Positions 53,488 through 63,248 of a stretch of 64,000 nucleotides of DNA are shown here, piece after piece. The notes below the pieces were generated by a model. That model did not search any database. It was not told the origin of the DNA and worked only from the letters and a program-made list of their open reading frames with translations. Each line of letters starts with the position of its first letter. Positions within the stretch are counted from its first letter, which is position 1. The DNA is from Takakia lepidozioides (lineage: Eukaryota > Streptophyta > Takakiopsida > Takakiales > Takakiaceae). The DNA lies in the NCBI GenBank assembly GCA_030704615.1, contig CM060734.1, forward strand, positions 52,530,042 through 52,594,041, read 5' to 3'. The translations under genes and the position numbers were made by a program.

Positions 53488-55770
53488 AGAGGTCCCTGAT
53501 GACAACGTGAAAGCTGGAATTGTACCAGATGTCATTCTGAACAGTGCTCTGGTCGACATGTATGCCAAATGTAAGTGCATTAAGGATGCAAAGGCAGTTT
53601 TCAACACTATGGCTGAACGAGATGTGGTGTCGTGGCACGCGATGCTTGCAGGGTATGCATAGCAGGGACGTGGGATGGTGGCTTTGGAGACCTATGATCA
53701 AATGATGGGGGAAGGGGTGAAGCCCGATCGCATCACGTTTGTGTGCAATGCGTGTGCAAGCCTGGCAGCTCTGGAAAAGGGGAAAGAGGATGCGAAGGCA
53801 GTTTTCAACGCTATGGCTGAACAAGATGGTGGTGTCGTGAAGGGGGAATTGTGGCTTTGGAGACCTGTGATCAAATGATGTGGGAAGGGGTGAAGCCCAA
53901 CCACATCACGTTTGTGTGCATTTGCAATGCATGTGCAAAGAGGTGCATGGTTGCATCGTGAAAGCTGGAATTGTACTAGATGTCATTCTGAACAATACCC
54001 TCGTGGACATGTATGCCAATTGTGGGAGCATTGAGGATGCTGAGGGAGTGTTCAACAATATGGCTGAACAAGATGTGGTGTCATGGAACGCCATGCTTGC
54101 AGGATATGCACAGCAGGGGCGCGGGATGGAGGCTGTGGAGACCTACGAGCAAATGATGGAGGAAGGGGTGAAGCCCAACCACATAAAGTTTATGTGCGTC
54201 TGCAAGCCTGGCAGCCCTGGAAAAGGGCAAAGAGGTCCATGGTCGCATCGTCACAGCTGAAAATGTACCAGATGTGATTATGAACAATACCTTGTGGACA
54301 TGTATGCCAAATGTGGAGGGAGTGTTCAACAATATGGCTGAACGAAATTGGTGTCATGGAACGCCATGCTTGCAGGATATGCACAGCGGGGCACGTGATG
54401 GAGGCATTGGAGACCTATGAGCAAATGGGGGAAGGGGTGAAGCGCAACAACATCACGTTTGTGTGCGTTTGCAATGCTTGTGCAAGCCTGACAGCCCTGG
54501 AAAAGGGCAAAGAGGTCCATGGTTGCATCGTCAAAGCTGGAATTGTATCAGATGTGATTCTGAACAACACCCTTGGGGACATACATATCAAATGTGGGCA
54601 TTGAGGACGTGGAGGGAGTGTTCAACAATATGGCTGAACGAGATTTGGTGTCATGGAACGCCATGCTTGCAGGGTATGCACTACAGGGGGGCGGGATGGA
54701 GGCCTTGGAGACCTATGAGCAAATGATGGTGAAAGGGCTGAAACGCAACCACATCGCGTTTGTGTGCGTTTGCAGTGCGTGTGCAAGCCTGGCAGCCATG
54801 AAAAAGGGCAAAGAGGTGCATGGTTGCATCGCCAAAGCTAGAATTGTACCAGATGTGATTCTGAACAATACCCTCGTGGACATGTATGCCAAATGTGGGT
54901 GCATTGAGGATACGTAGGGAGTGTTCGACAATATGGCTGAACGAAATGTGGTGTCGTGGAGCGCGATGATCGCAGGATATGCCCAGCATGGTCATAGGGA
55001 GGTCCTGCAACTATTTGCAGGAAATGCAAAAGAATGGCTTGAAGCCGGACAATTTCACCTTTATATGTGTTCTCGCTGCATGCAGCCACACTGGCCTACT
55101 GAATGAAGGAAATCAAGATCATGGTGTCACTCAAACAGTAAAGCACTTTGGCTATATGGTGGACCTTCTTGGACGTGCGGGACAATTGGATGAGGCAGTG
55201 GATCTGATTAATAAGATGCCAATCAATCCAGATCTTGTGGTGTGGAAGGCCGTGCTTGGTGCCTGCAAAATCCATGGCAATGTGGAGATGGCTGAACGTG
55301 CGGCAACATCTATCCTCAAATGGGATGAACAGGATGCCGTGACTTATGTGTTGGTATCAAACATGTATGTTGCAGCTAGCAGGTGGGATGATACTGCAAA
55401 GGTGAGAAGAATGATGAAGGTCAGAGGGGTTAGAAAGCAGCCAGGTCGCTGCTGCATTGGGGTTGGCAACAGGGTGCACACCTTGCTGTAGATGACAAGT
55501 TGCATCCCAATTAAGGAAATCCATGCTGAGCTGAGAAGATTGTCTGGGCAGATGAAGGAGGCGGGGTATGTGTCTGATACGCGCTTTGTATTACGTGATG
55601 TGGGGGAGGAGGAAAAGGAATTTTCTCTTTGCCACCACAGTGAGAGGCTGGCCATTGGTTTTGGGCTGATCAGGTTTGTGTGCGGTTGCAGTGCGTGTGC
55701 AAGCCTGCCAACCCTGGAAAAGGGCAAAGAGGCCCATGGCAACATTGTCAGAGCTGATGTGGTGTCATAG
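53488..55770 (+). pseudogene. Captured PPR-DYW gene, outer CACTA element
   Basis: Repeated PLS-type PPR units read DVILN(S/N)(A/T)[11 protein letters not shown](T/N)[15 protein letters not shown] and EGVKP(N/D). They extend to an E/E+ region ([39 protein letters not shown]). A DYW-domain start follows (KEIHAELRRLSGQMKEAGY, HSERLA, the latter holding the catalytic HxE). At about 55675 the sequence jumps back to a PPR repeat. There are many stops and frame changes, and adjacent units are very alike, so local duplication occurred. Intact relatives edit organellar RNA by C deamination; this one cannot. Confidence 0.85.
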
Positions 55771-55969
55771 AACTTGATGCTTGCAGGGTATGCATAGCAG
55801 GGGCACTGGATGGAGGCTTTGGCTCTAGATGTTGTGTTTGGCACACTATGTAAACCCACTATGTAAGACCAGGGAGTAGTTGAGCAGCTCAGTCTCAACC
55901 CTTTCCTAGTGCCAACAAATGATATGGATTCACGCCAAAAAGGTCTGGAAGCTGGAAAGCAGGTACACA

Positions 55970-57076
55970 CTCACAAGCATCGCAGGATATGCAGAGCAGG
56001 GCGTGGGATGGTGGATTTGGAGACCTATGATCAAATGATGGGGGAAGGGGTGAAGCCCTAACCACATCACGTTTTTGTGTGATTGTAATGCTTATGCAAG
56101 CCTGTCAGCCCTGGAAAAGGTCAAAGAGGTCTATGTTGACATTGTCAAAGCTGGAATTGTACCAGATGTCATTCTGAACTCTGCCCTGGTGGACATGTAT
56201 GCCCCAATGTCGATGCATTGAGGATGCAAAGCAAGGAACTTATGTGTACTCTGTTTATATACTGGGTTGGCATGGAGGCTTTGGAGATTGTGAATGGGTG
56301 ATGCTTGCAGGGTATGCACAGCAGGGACATGGTATGGAGGCTTTGGAGACCTATGATCAAATATTGATGGGGGAAGGGGTGAAGCCCAACCACATCACGT
56401 TGCAGCATACTGGTACTTCACAGCCATGGCAGCTCTCTCAGCCCCTCCATTTTTTTCTTTTGGTTTTTTTGGCGCTGGGAGAGCAGCAGCTCTACTGTCT
56501 CCTTCCCCTTGCTTATGCCGATCGTTAAAAGGGAAATTGTCATTCTGAACTCTGCCTTGGTGGACATGTATGCCAAATGTGGGTGCAGCAAGCCTGATGT
56601 GAAGGGAGAGTTTGACAATATGGCTGAACGAGTTGTGGTATATTGGAGTGCCATGATTGCAAGGTATGTGCAGCATGGGTATGGGATTAAGCCTTTGGAA
56701 ACATAAGAGCAAATGATGTGGGAAGGGATGAAGCCAGACCAGGCCGTCATGTTCATTTGTTTTTGTAATATGCATATGCGAGCCTAGCAGCCCTGGGAAG
56801 GGGCAAAGAGGTTTATGGTGACATTATCCAAGCTGGAATTGTACCAGATGTCATTCTGAACATTCCCCTGGTGTACATCTACGTCAAATGTGAGCTTGGC
56901 AGCCATCAAAAGGGCACAAAGGTCCATGATGACATCGTCAAAGCTGGAGTTGTCACTCTAAACACTGCCTTGGTGGATATGTATTTCAAGGCAGCCCTGG
57001 AAGTGGATGTCACTTTGGGTGACAAGGTAGCTGGCACAACCATTCTCTGGAACTACCTGAATTCATTCTCAAAATG
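55970..57076 (+). pseudogene. Further degenerate PPR repeats, outer CACTA element
   Basis: Several broken PPR units remain, such as [12 protein letters not shown] near 56551, EFDNMAERVVVYWSAMIARY near 56610 and NTALVDMY near 56960. The last frame ends KVAGTTILWNYLNSFSK at 57077. Confidence 0.75.
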
Positions 57077-57079
57077 ATT

Positions 57080-58008
57080 TCTAATGTTCTCTTGACATGT
57101 CCACGATAGTGCTGGACCTAGATGCACAACAGATTATCCTTACTCAATGACTTCAGTTGGGCAGTGATCTATGGATATGGCAACATGGCCCTCATGTTGG
57201 TCATTTGTAGAATGTGGCCAAAACTTGTTTTGCAAACATTCTTGATATAAAACCAATTTTGAGCCATCCAAATGTTTTTGGTTCCGACCTTTATTTGTAT
57301 TCTATGTTTTGTTGTATTTGTAATATATTTTCAATGCAGTGCAACGAATCAAAAAATTTAAATACAATATCCACTAATTCACATACGTACAGATATAAAC
57401 TAAAAGTAAATGAAAAAAACGAAATAACAGTAATAAACAAAAAAACCAAATATTAAATAAAAAGCCTCCCAATTCATATATATATATAATTTATATGTAC
57501 ATATACACCTCCAGAGTGAAACATATTTACTAAAATATGTCCTCTTTTACTGCTTCACAGTAGAATATTACAATATACAAAGTCAAGCAAACTCACTATC
57601 ACTAATTTACAGTCAAACCGTATACTAAACATCATGTAACATAATCAATATGTTCCACTTCAGTTAAACCACTTTACTACACGTCATGCATCCACGTCAC
57701 TCTGCCCTTAAGCCACTCACTACACGTCATGCATCCACCTTATAATTCAGTTAAACCACTTTACTACACGTCATAGCCACGTCATAGCCACGTCGCATCC
57801 ACGTCATATTGTGCTGCCTACACGTCACCCCCTAAGTTTTACTGTCACATTTCATTGTCAGAACCTGACATCTGGATTCGACTGCTTGACTGAAACGACT
57901 TGACCTTTGTCACGCATGTTCGATTATGGAGGCTGGGAGTAAAAATGTCACAAATGACTAAAACATGAGTCAAATACAGAGTCGAAAAGCCCAACTTGTA
58001 TTGTAGTG
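57080..58008. repeat. Right subterminal region of the outer CACTA element
   Basis: AT-rich to about 57650, then a cluster of CACGTCA motifs (57675-57830), then GACT/AGTC motifs up to the TTGTAGTG end. No gene is seen. Confidence 0.6.
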
Positions 58009-58011
58009 TCG

Positions 58012-58236
58012 GCTACCTTGCGAGAGGAACAACAACGGGCTTTCAAAGCCTTTAACATCAGGGTCACTGGAAAGCTAGGGAGCCTTGCTGAGGGGGACCC
58101 TCTTCACGCTGCCACCAGACTTATTCAGCAAAACCTTGCTCTACCACGGGGAACGAGTGACATTGAAAGGGCTTGGCGTGCAGGATCTTCAGAGCACAAA
58201 GTCCTCTTCATTAGATTCAAGGAGATGGGAGGGTAA
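58012..58236 (+). pseudogene. LINE ORF1, second part
   Basis: It continues the frame of 45133-45897 for 74 codons to a TAA at 58234-58236. It contains REEQQRAFKAFNIRVTG, IERAWRAG and VLFIRFKEMGG, typical of the nucleic-acid-binding half of LINE ORF1 proteins. The total ORF1 length without the insertion is 329 residues. Confidence 0.8.
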
Positions 58237-58290
58237 TTGTCCGGGAGCACGAGCGTCGCCCCTCTAGCTCTAAATAGGGGTTGGGGCACC

Positions 58291-61200
58291 ATGAGACCAA
58301 CGCACGCTCACATCTACACATTGGCTCATGGAACTGTAATGGCTCCTTGTGGAGCCACCCCTTTTATTCTCGGTTAGAGCATTAGTCAGTGACTCACGAG
58401 TCCACGTACAGGTCTCAAAGGATCTGGAGGTGTGGCTTGTTACTTTGCCGACTGGCTTCTCCCATTTATCTCATTCCCATACAACGACCCACTAGCAAGG
58501 TACATTTGGTGTCACATAAAAAGCTACAATATCCTGCTGGCGGGATGTTATTTTGCTCTGGCTGCATCTCCGCATAGTGGCCTACATATTCGAACAGATT
58601 CACCATATATCCCATTGGAAGACGATATGGCCCGTCTTTGTACCCCACACACGGACATTTTCTTGGTTGGAGATTTCAACGCCCGTATAGGATCACTACA
58701 GGCCCCCACCTTCGACCATACGGATCCTCTACACATCCAACGCTCGCATACGGAATTGGAGAGGCAATGTGCAGATTCCTTTTGCAAAATCACAAGCTAC
58801 GGTCACCATCTACTCAAGTTTTGTGAAACTCAGGGGCTTACCATTTACAATGGAACAACCAATTTCAAATCCTCCAGCCAGTTCACTTGCCACACATACA
58901 AGAGCCAGAGCGTGGTTGACTATCTCTTGGGGAGCCCCAACAAGTCTGATAGAATAAGCTCATTTTACATCACGATGTACCCGAATTCTGATCACTCTTG
59001 CCTTTCCTTTGCATTTCCTTCTATCTCCCTCCCCGTGAAGGTCCCCTCTGCTTCTCTTCCCCCACGTATCCACTTTAATACCCATTTCTCTCACTTACAC
59101 GACGCCAAGTATGAAACATACCTAGCGTCAACCCTCCCCTCCATTCTACATCTACCATCTCCTAACGACAAGGCTACATATCTTACTCAAGCCCTTTGGG
59201 ACTCAGCCCTGCGATCCTTTCCCGTCACCCTTCCATCTATCTCCTCACCCTTCTCCACTCGTCGTTATGCACCATTTTATGATGATGAATGCAAGATTGC
59301 TAGACGTCACATCAAATCTTTACTACTTGATACCAATTCTTCTCCAAAAGTCCATTAATCTTGATCTTAAGCACTATAAGTCCCTCATTAGATCCAAAAA
59401 GAGAGCCTACACTATCAAGTTGCAATCTTCTTTCCTTGCTAAAATCAGATTTTCTCCTCGTTTTTTTTTGTCTCTTAAACCTCATAGAGACCCTCCCCAA
59501 TCACTGACATTCACGTCTGGCATGAGCAACCTCGCCAATGCATCTGACAAAGTCCAAGAGTTTCATCAACGATATCCAGCTAAGCCCTGAGCTACACGTG
59601 CACTCAGCAAAGGCAATCAAGAAGCTGCAAAATGACAAGGTAGTGGACATTTCAGGACTTCAGAGTGAATTTGATATCAAGCATGTTGCACCTACTTTAG
59701 CCCCTTTTATAGCTAACCTCTTCAATGAGGTAGTGCAACGGGGATTTCCAACAGAGTGGACAAAGAGCATCATCCACCCACTCTTCAAGAGCGGTGACAG
59801 GCTCGCACCGACCAACTATCATACTATCATGGGTCCTCGTTACTTGCTAAACTGTTTGGGGGCAGTAGTGGCCATGGAACTGGATGATTGGGCTGAGTCC
59901 TCTCGCATTCGTGCTGAGGGACAGACTGGTTTCCGTCGCAACAAATCCACTATTGACCACATCTTCACTCTTCAGGTTATGGTGGAAAGTGCACGCTATG
60001 ACAAAAGAATGGTCTACGTTTGCTTCGTGGACTTTCACAAAGCTTTTGATTCAGTTCCTCGCGACCTTCTCTTCCAACGGCTCCATAGAGTGGAAGTCCC
60101 TCCAGACAACCTTTGTGCCATCTCTTCTATGTATGAGATTATCACTAGCATGGTCAACGTCGCTGGTGAATTCTCAGCCGAGGTCCACAGCAACATTGGA
60201 GTCAAACATGGCTTCCCCCTTTCACCTACCTGTTCGGGATCTACATTGACGTCTTAGAGAATTACATATAAAAAAACCATGGGGTTGGGGTACCATTGGA
60301 TGGGGGACCAACACAATTAGATCTCCTCTACGTTGATGATGTTGCCCTTTTGGCACAATCCCCGGTCTTCTTGCAACGCCATCTCAAAATTTTGGAACAG
60401 TTATGCAAAGACTATAGGATGCCAGTCAATCTTAGCAAGACCAAGATCATGGTCTTCAATGGCCAAGCTGATCGTAGATTCATCTTCAACCAGCAGGAAA
60501 TAGAGATTGTGAAATCATACCGGTACCTGGGTCTGGTTATCCACTCCCCCAAGTTTCACTTTGCAACCACTGCCATGGACAGATTGACTAAAGGTTAGGC
60601 GGCCTCTGTCCGTCTTCAGGCCAAATGCAAGCAAATACATCTGCGTCATCCCCCAACCAAAAAGTGGTTGTTTGACACCGTCGTCAGCCCTGCTACCATG
60701 ATCTATGGTTGTGAGTTCTGGGCACCTGGTGTCCCTGTCTCCTGGTGGAACCATTACAGTCATCTTTTCTCCAAGCAATGCTTGGCGCCAGGAGCACAAC
60801 TCCATCTCAGATCCTAGGTGCAGAGTTCGCATCTGTACCATTGCAATCCGAGGCCCTCTTCCGGCTTACAATCTTTCTCCATAGATTATAGGCCCTTCCA
60901 CCCAAGGGGCTCGTGGCAAGGGCCCTCACAACATCTATGAGGCTCAAAGCTGCAGGTTTCAGGAACTCCTGGTATGCTCGAGTAGACAGTTTATTTCAAC
61001 GTAACGGACTTTCTACTGCTTTCCTATTACCAATGAATCCAGATGAGGTGGACATCACATCTAGACATGACCGCAACAGACTCATTAGGAGAGAGCTTAT
61101 GGAATTACATATCAAGAGAACTTGGAAGCTACCCAATCTCACGACAAAGCTCCACTTCTATCGAGAGACATTCTTGGTGTTCCGCGATGATAGAATCTTG

Positions 61201-61539
61201 AGACCAAATTACCTTTCAGCATCCTTATCTCCTTCCCTCCGTAGGGCATTGAGGTGGTTCAGGGTGGGTTTCCACAACCTACGGATAGAGACTGACAGAT
61301 GGGAAAACTTGCAATATGAGGACCGCCTATGTCCAGCTTGCATAGGACGCAACAAGGAAATTGAAACTGAAGAACACTTCTTCTTTTACTGCCCTCTATA
61401 CTACGAGATGTGCGTGAGATTCCACTGTTTATTCAGTGGAACCCAAACTCTCACTGATGTCTTCCACTATGAGGATAAAAAATGCTTGGCAGCCTACCTG
61501 CACGAGGCCTTCACCCCTAGACAATCGCTAGAACATTAA
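58291..61539 (+). pseudogene. LINE ORF2: endonuclease, reverse transcriptase and C-terminal zinc knuckle, broken
   Basis: The endonuclease start (HIGSWNCNG) is near 58317, in a frame that soon stops. The main endonuclease part is 58432-59358 (FLVGDFNARIG, VVDYLLG, NSDHSCLSF). Reverse transcriptase begins in 59538-60257 (AIKKLQNDKVVDI, EGQTGFRRNKSTIDH, CFVDFHKAFDSVPRDLL). It continues, after a break, in 60296-60598 with the catalytic YVDD box. The C-terminal part is 60913-61539, with a zinc-knuckle-like CPACIGRN, TEEHFFFYCPLY. At least four frame breaks or stops make it non-functional. Confidence 0.87.
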
Positions 61540-61939
61540 TTGTGGTTTCTGGATTTGTTCCTCTCTCATGTTTTCTTCCATTCTGTCCCATAAGCTCTAT
61601 GAGCTTTCCGCGGACGTTATAAAGCACCATTTCATTTCATTTCATTTCCCTTCTGTGAACAGCAAACAAAGCAGAGAGTGTGGGCAGATTTTGAAAAAGA
61701 ATAATTATGCATACCATTGGATATTGAAGTTCAGATTATTTCAACATGCAGATCATCCACCGGATCATATATCCTTCTCTAATTTGTCAAGTATCCGGAC
61801 CCGACGGATATTAGAAAAAGCTAAGAACCGCCCAATCCTAGCACAAACCCCTACCTCGTCTAGTGTTTTCATTTTATTTTTCAAAAAGAAAAAAAAACTA
61901 CGAGGCCTCCCAAGGGAAGCGTAAATTATGGTCTTCTTT

Positions 61940-62045
61940 GATCTGGAAGGGCTACCACCTTCACCTTTGTGACACAATAGGTGGATTGAACCCACAATCA
62001 CTTCCCAAGTGGAGTATGCCCATTACCACTGGGCTACAACTTCTA
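61940..62045 (-). repeat. tRNA-derived SINE upstream of the 62.6-kb SPH gene
   Basis: The minus strand reads TAGCCCAGTGGTAATGG (box A) and GTGGGTTCAATCCACC (box B). It is the paralogue of 30595-30690. Confidence 0.6.
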
Positions 62046-62224
62046 CAACTTCTTCAAGGTAGGTGGCAAGGCGGCAGCGGCTTCCCCCAAGCAACGACCT
62101 TCATTCGAGATAATTAGGTCAAATGGTTTCCATGCCAGAGACGACATTATCAGTTCTGGCACATAATACGAACTGTTTCCATGATATGATTTGCGAGAAC
62201 TTATCGACACCTAATTATATATTG

Positions 62225-62305
62225 GGTAACGGTCGCAAGTCGTCGGGCGCATCTCCAGAATCGTTCGAGAATCGCTCACAGATATTCTCGGTGGCGGCCG
62301 TTACC
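62225..62305. promoter_or_regulatory. Inverted-repeat block in the promoter of the MASW gene at 62598
   Basis: GGTAACGGTCGCAA (62225-62238) faces TGGCGGCCGTTACC (62292-62305), with two mismatches between the arms. It has the same position and spacing class as at 30875 and 35711. Confidence 0.55.
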
Positions 62306-62446
62306 AAATTCGTGAAGGAACAAGCCGAGTGTCTCGCGCGGAGTCTGCTCGCACTGATCTGCAGAGCAAGTTCTATACTTAGGCTCAAAGTATCAGAGTG
62401 CACGATTCCTCGGGGGCGGAGACGGCAGCAGTGCGGGCGTGGGTAG

Positions 62447-62454
62447 TATATAAA
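62447..62454 (+). promoter_or_regulatory. TATA box of the SPH gene at 62598
   Basis: TATATAAA in GGGTAGTATATAAACCGCGC, 151 bp before the ATG. Confidence 0.75.
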
Positions 62455-62597
62455 CCGCGCTGTGCTTCTTGTTCCTCTTCATTGGGAGGTCTCTTTCGCT
62501 GCCTGCACAGCGACTGGTTTCATTCCGAGATTCTTCCGTGGGGTCTTTTCTGGTGCTTATTTGTTGCAGGTCAAGTACAAAGGCTACAGTGACAGCC

Positions 62598-63065
62598 ATG
62601 GCTTCCTGGAAACTGAAGCTCGGGGTGGGCCACATGGTGTGTGCTATCGTGGTGATAATGCAGCTAGTAGGGAAGCAGGTACACTGTGAGGACACCGAGG
62701 TGGCTCTGCAGGGGTCCTCTTCTGATCTCATATCTCTCAGTCCGGAGTGCACTGTACACATCTACAACAGCCTGAATGAGAACATTCAAGTCCGCTGCGC
62801 CTCTGCAGACGATAGCCTTGGCTGGGTTACAATTGTTCCGGGCCAGCTGTGGGGTTTTGGGTTCCATCAGAATTTTTTTGGAAGAACCTTATTTGCATGT
62901 GATTTTGAGGCTCTTGGCTATCCAGATTCTCATTTTCCTGTTTGGGCAGGCCGGCCGTACGTTGAGGTCTTTCCTTACTGCAGTAAGTGCACTTGGGTAG
63001 TTATGACCGATGGCATCTACTTCAAAGGCTCTAGCGTTCACTACGATTGGGGTGATCATTACTAA
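62598..63065 (+). CDS. S-protein homologue (SPH), MASW subfamily
   Basis: Intronless, 155 residues, starting MASWKLKLG at 62598, within a longer upstream-open frame; the ATG matches that of the paralogue at 36065. Signal peptide MVCAIVVIMQLVGKQVHC. The subfamily insertion (EVALQGSSSD, LSPEC) adds a fifth mature cysteine. Core: VHIYNSL, VRCAS, SLGWVTI, WGFGFHQN, GRTLFACDF, YPDSHFPVW and CSKCTW. Poly(A) signal AATAAA is at 63243-63248. It is the partner of the MGE gene at 42409, now about 20 kb away because of the LINE and its nested elements. Its close paralogue at 31227 has lost the coding region. Confidence 0.92.
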   Translation: MASWKLKLGVGHMVCAIVVIMQLVGKQVHCEDTEVALQGSSSDLISLSPECTVHIYNSLNENIQVRCASADDSLGWVTIVPGQLWGFGFHQNFFGRTLFACDFEALGYPDSHFPVWAGRPYVEVFPYCSKCTWVVMTDGIYFKGSSVHYDWGDHY

Positions 63066-63248
63066 GGTTTGTCGTGGCCACATCCATGACAATGCAAAAG
63101 AGTGCTGTAGATGACCGTGCCATCGCGACATGCCAATCTACACAATGTTCATGAACTTGATCAGCTCTGATGTGACAATCTGCTCTATGGATTGACTTAG
63201 ACATTGCCTTATATGGCTAGTTTGAAACTAGATTGTGAATAGAATAAA

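Larger units (their letters stand above)
45898..58008. mobile_element. Outer CACTA-type DNA transposon carrying captured gene fragments (12.1 kb)
   Basis: The left end is CACTACAACACACC, and the right end reads as its inverted form CACTACAATACAAG on the other strand. The 3-bp duplication TCG flanks it (45895-45897 and 58009-58011), the CACTA-superfamily signature. Removing the element and one TCG joins LINE ORF1 in frame. Subterminal regions are rich in short repeats: TTGACT/AGTCAA types at both ends and about eight CACGTCA motifs at 57675-57830. I saw no transposase frame. The cargo is OSB-like and PPR-DYW-like fragments, so it looks like a Pack-CACTA element. A second CACTA element is nested at 48807-53487. 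Confidence 0.88.
45040..61650 (+). mobile_element. Non-LTR retrotransposon (LINE), split by a nested CACTA insertion
   Basis: ORF1 (45133-45897 plus 58012-58236) is followed by an ORF2 with endonuclease and reverse transcriptase, a 3' UTR and a TTTCA-repeat tail ending near 61645. The left edge near 45040 is estimated from where the match to the other SPH module stops. A pyrimidine-rich leader (45070-45110) precedes ORF1. A short truncated copy lies at 28818-29020. The interval 45898-58011 is not LINE sequence. Confidence 0.85.

Noticed and set aside
53488-55770. A functional PPR-DYW gene
   Set aside because: Many stops and frame changes, a truncated DYW domain and a location inside a CACTA element rule this out.
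45898-58008. Outer element as two adjacent CACTA elements instead of one with a nested insert
   Set aside because: The AGA duplication and the PPR sequence continuing across 48806/53491 show that the inner element was inserted into the outer one.
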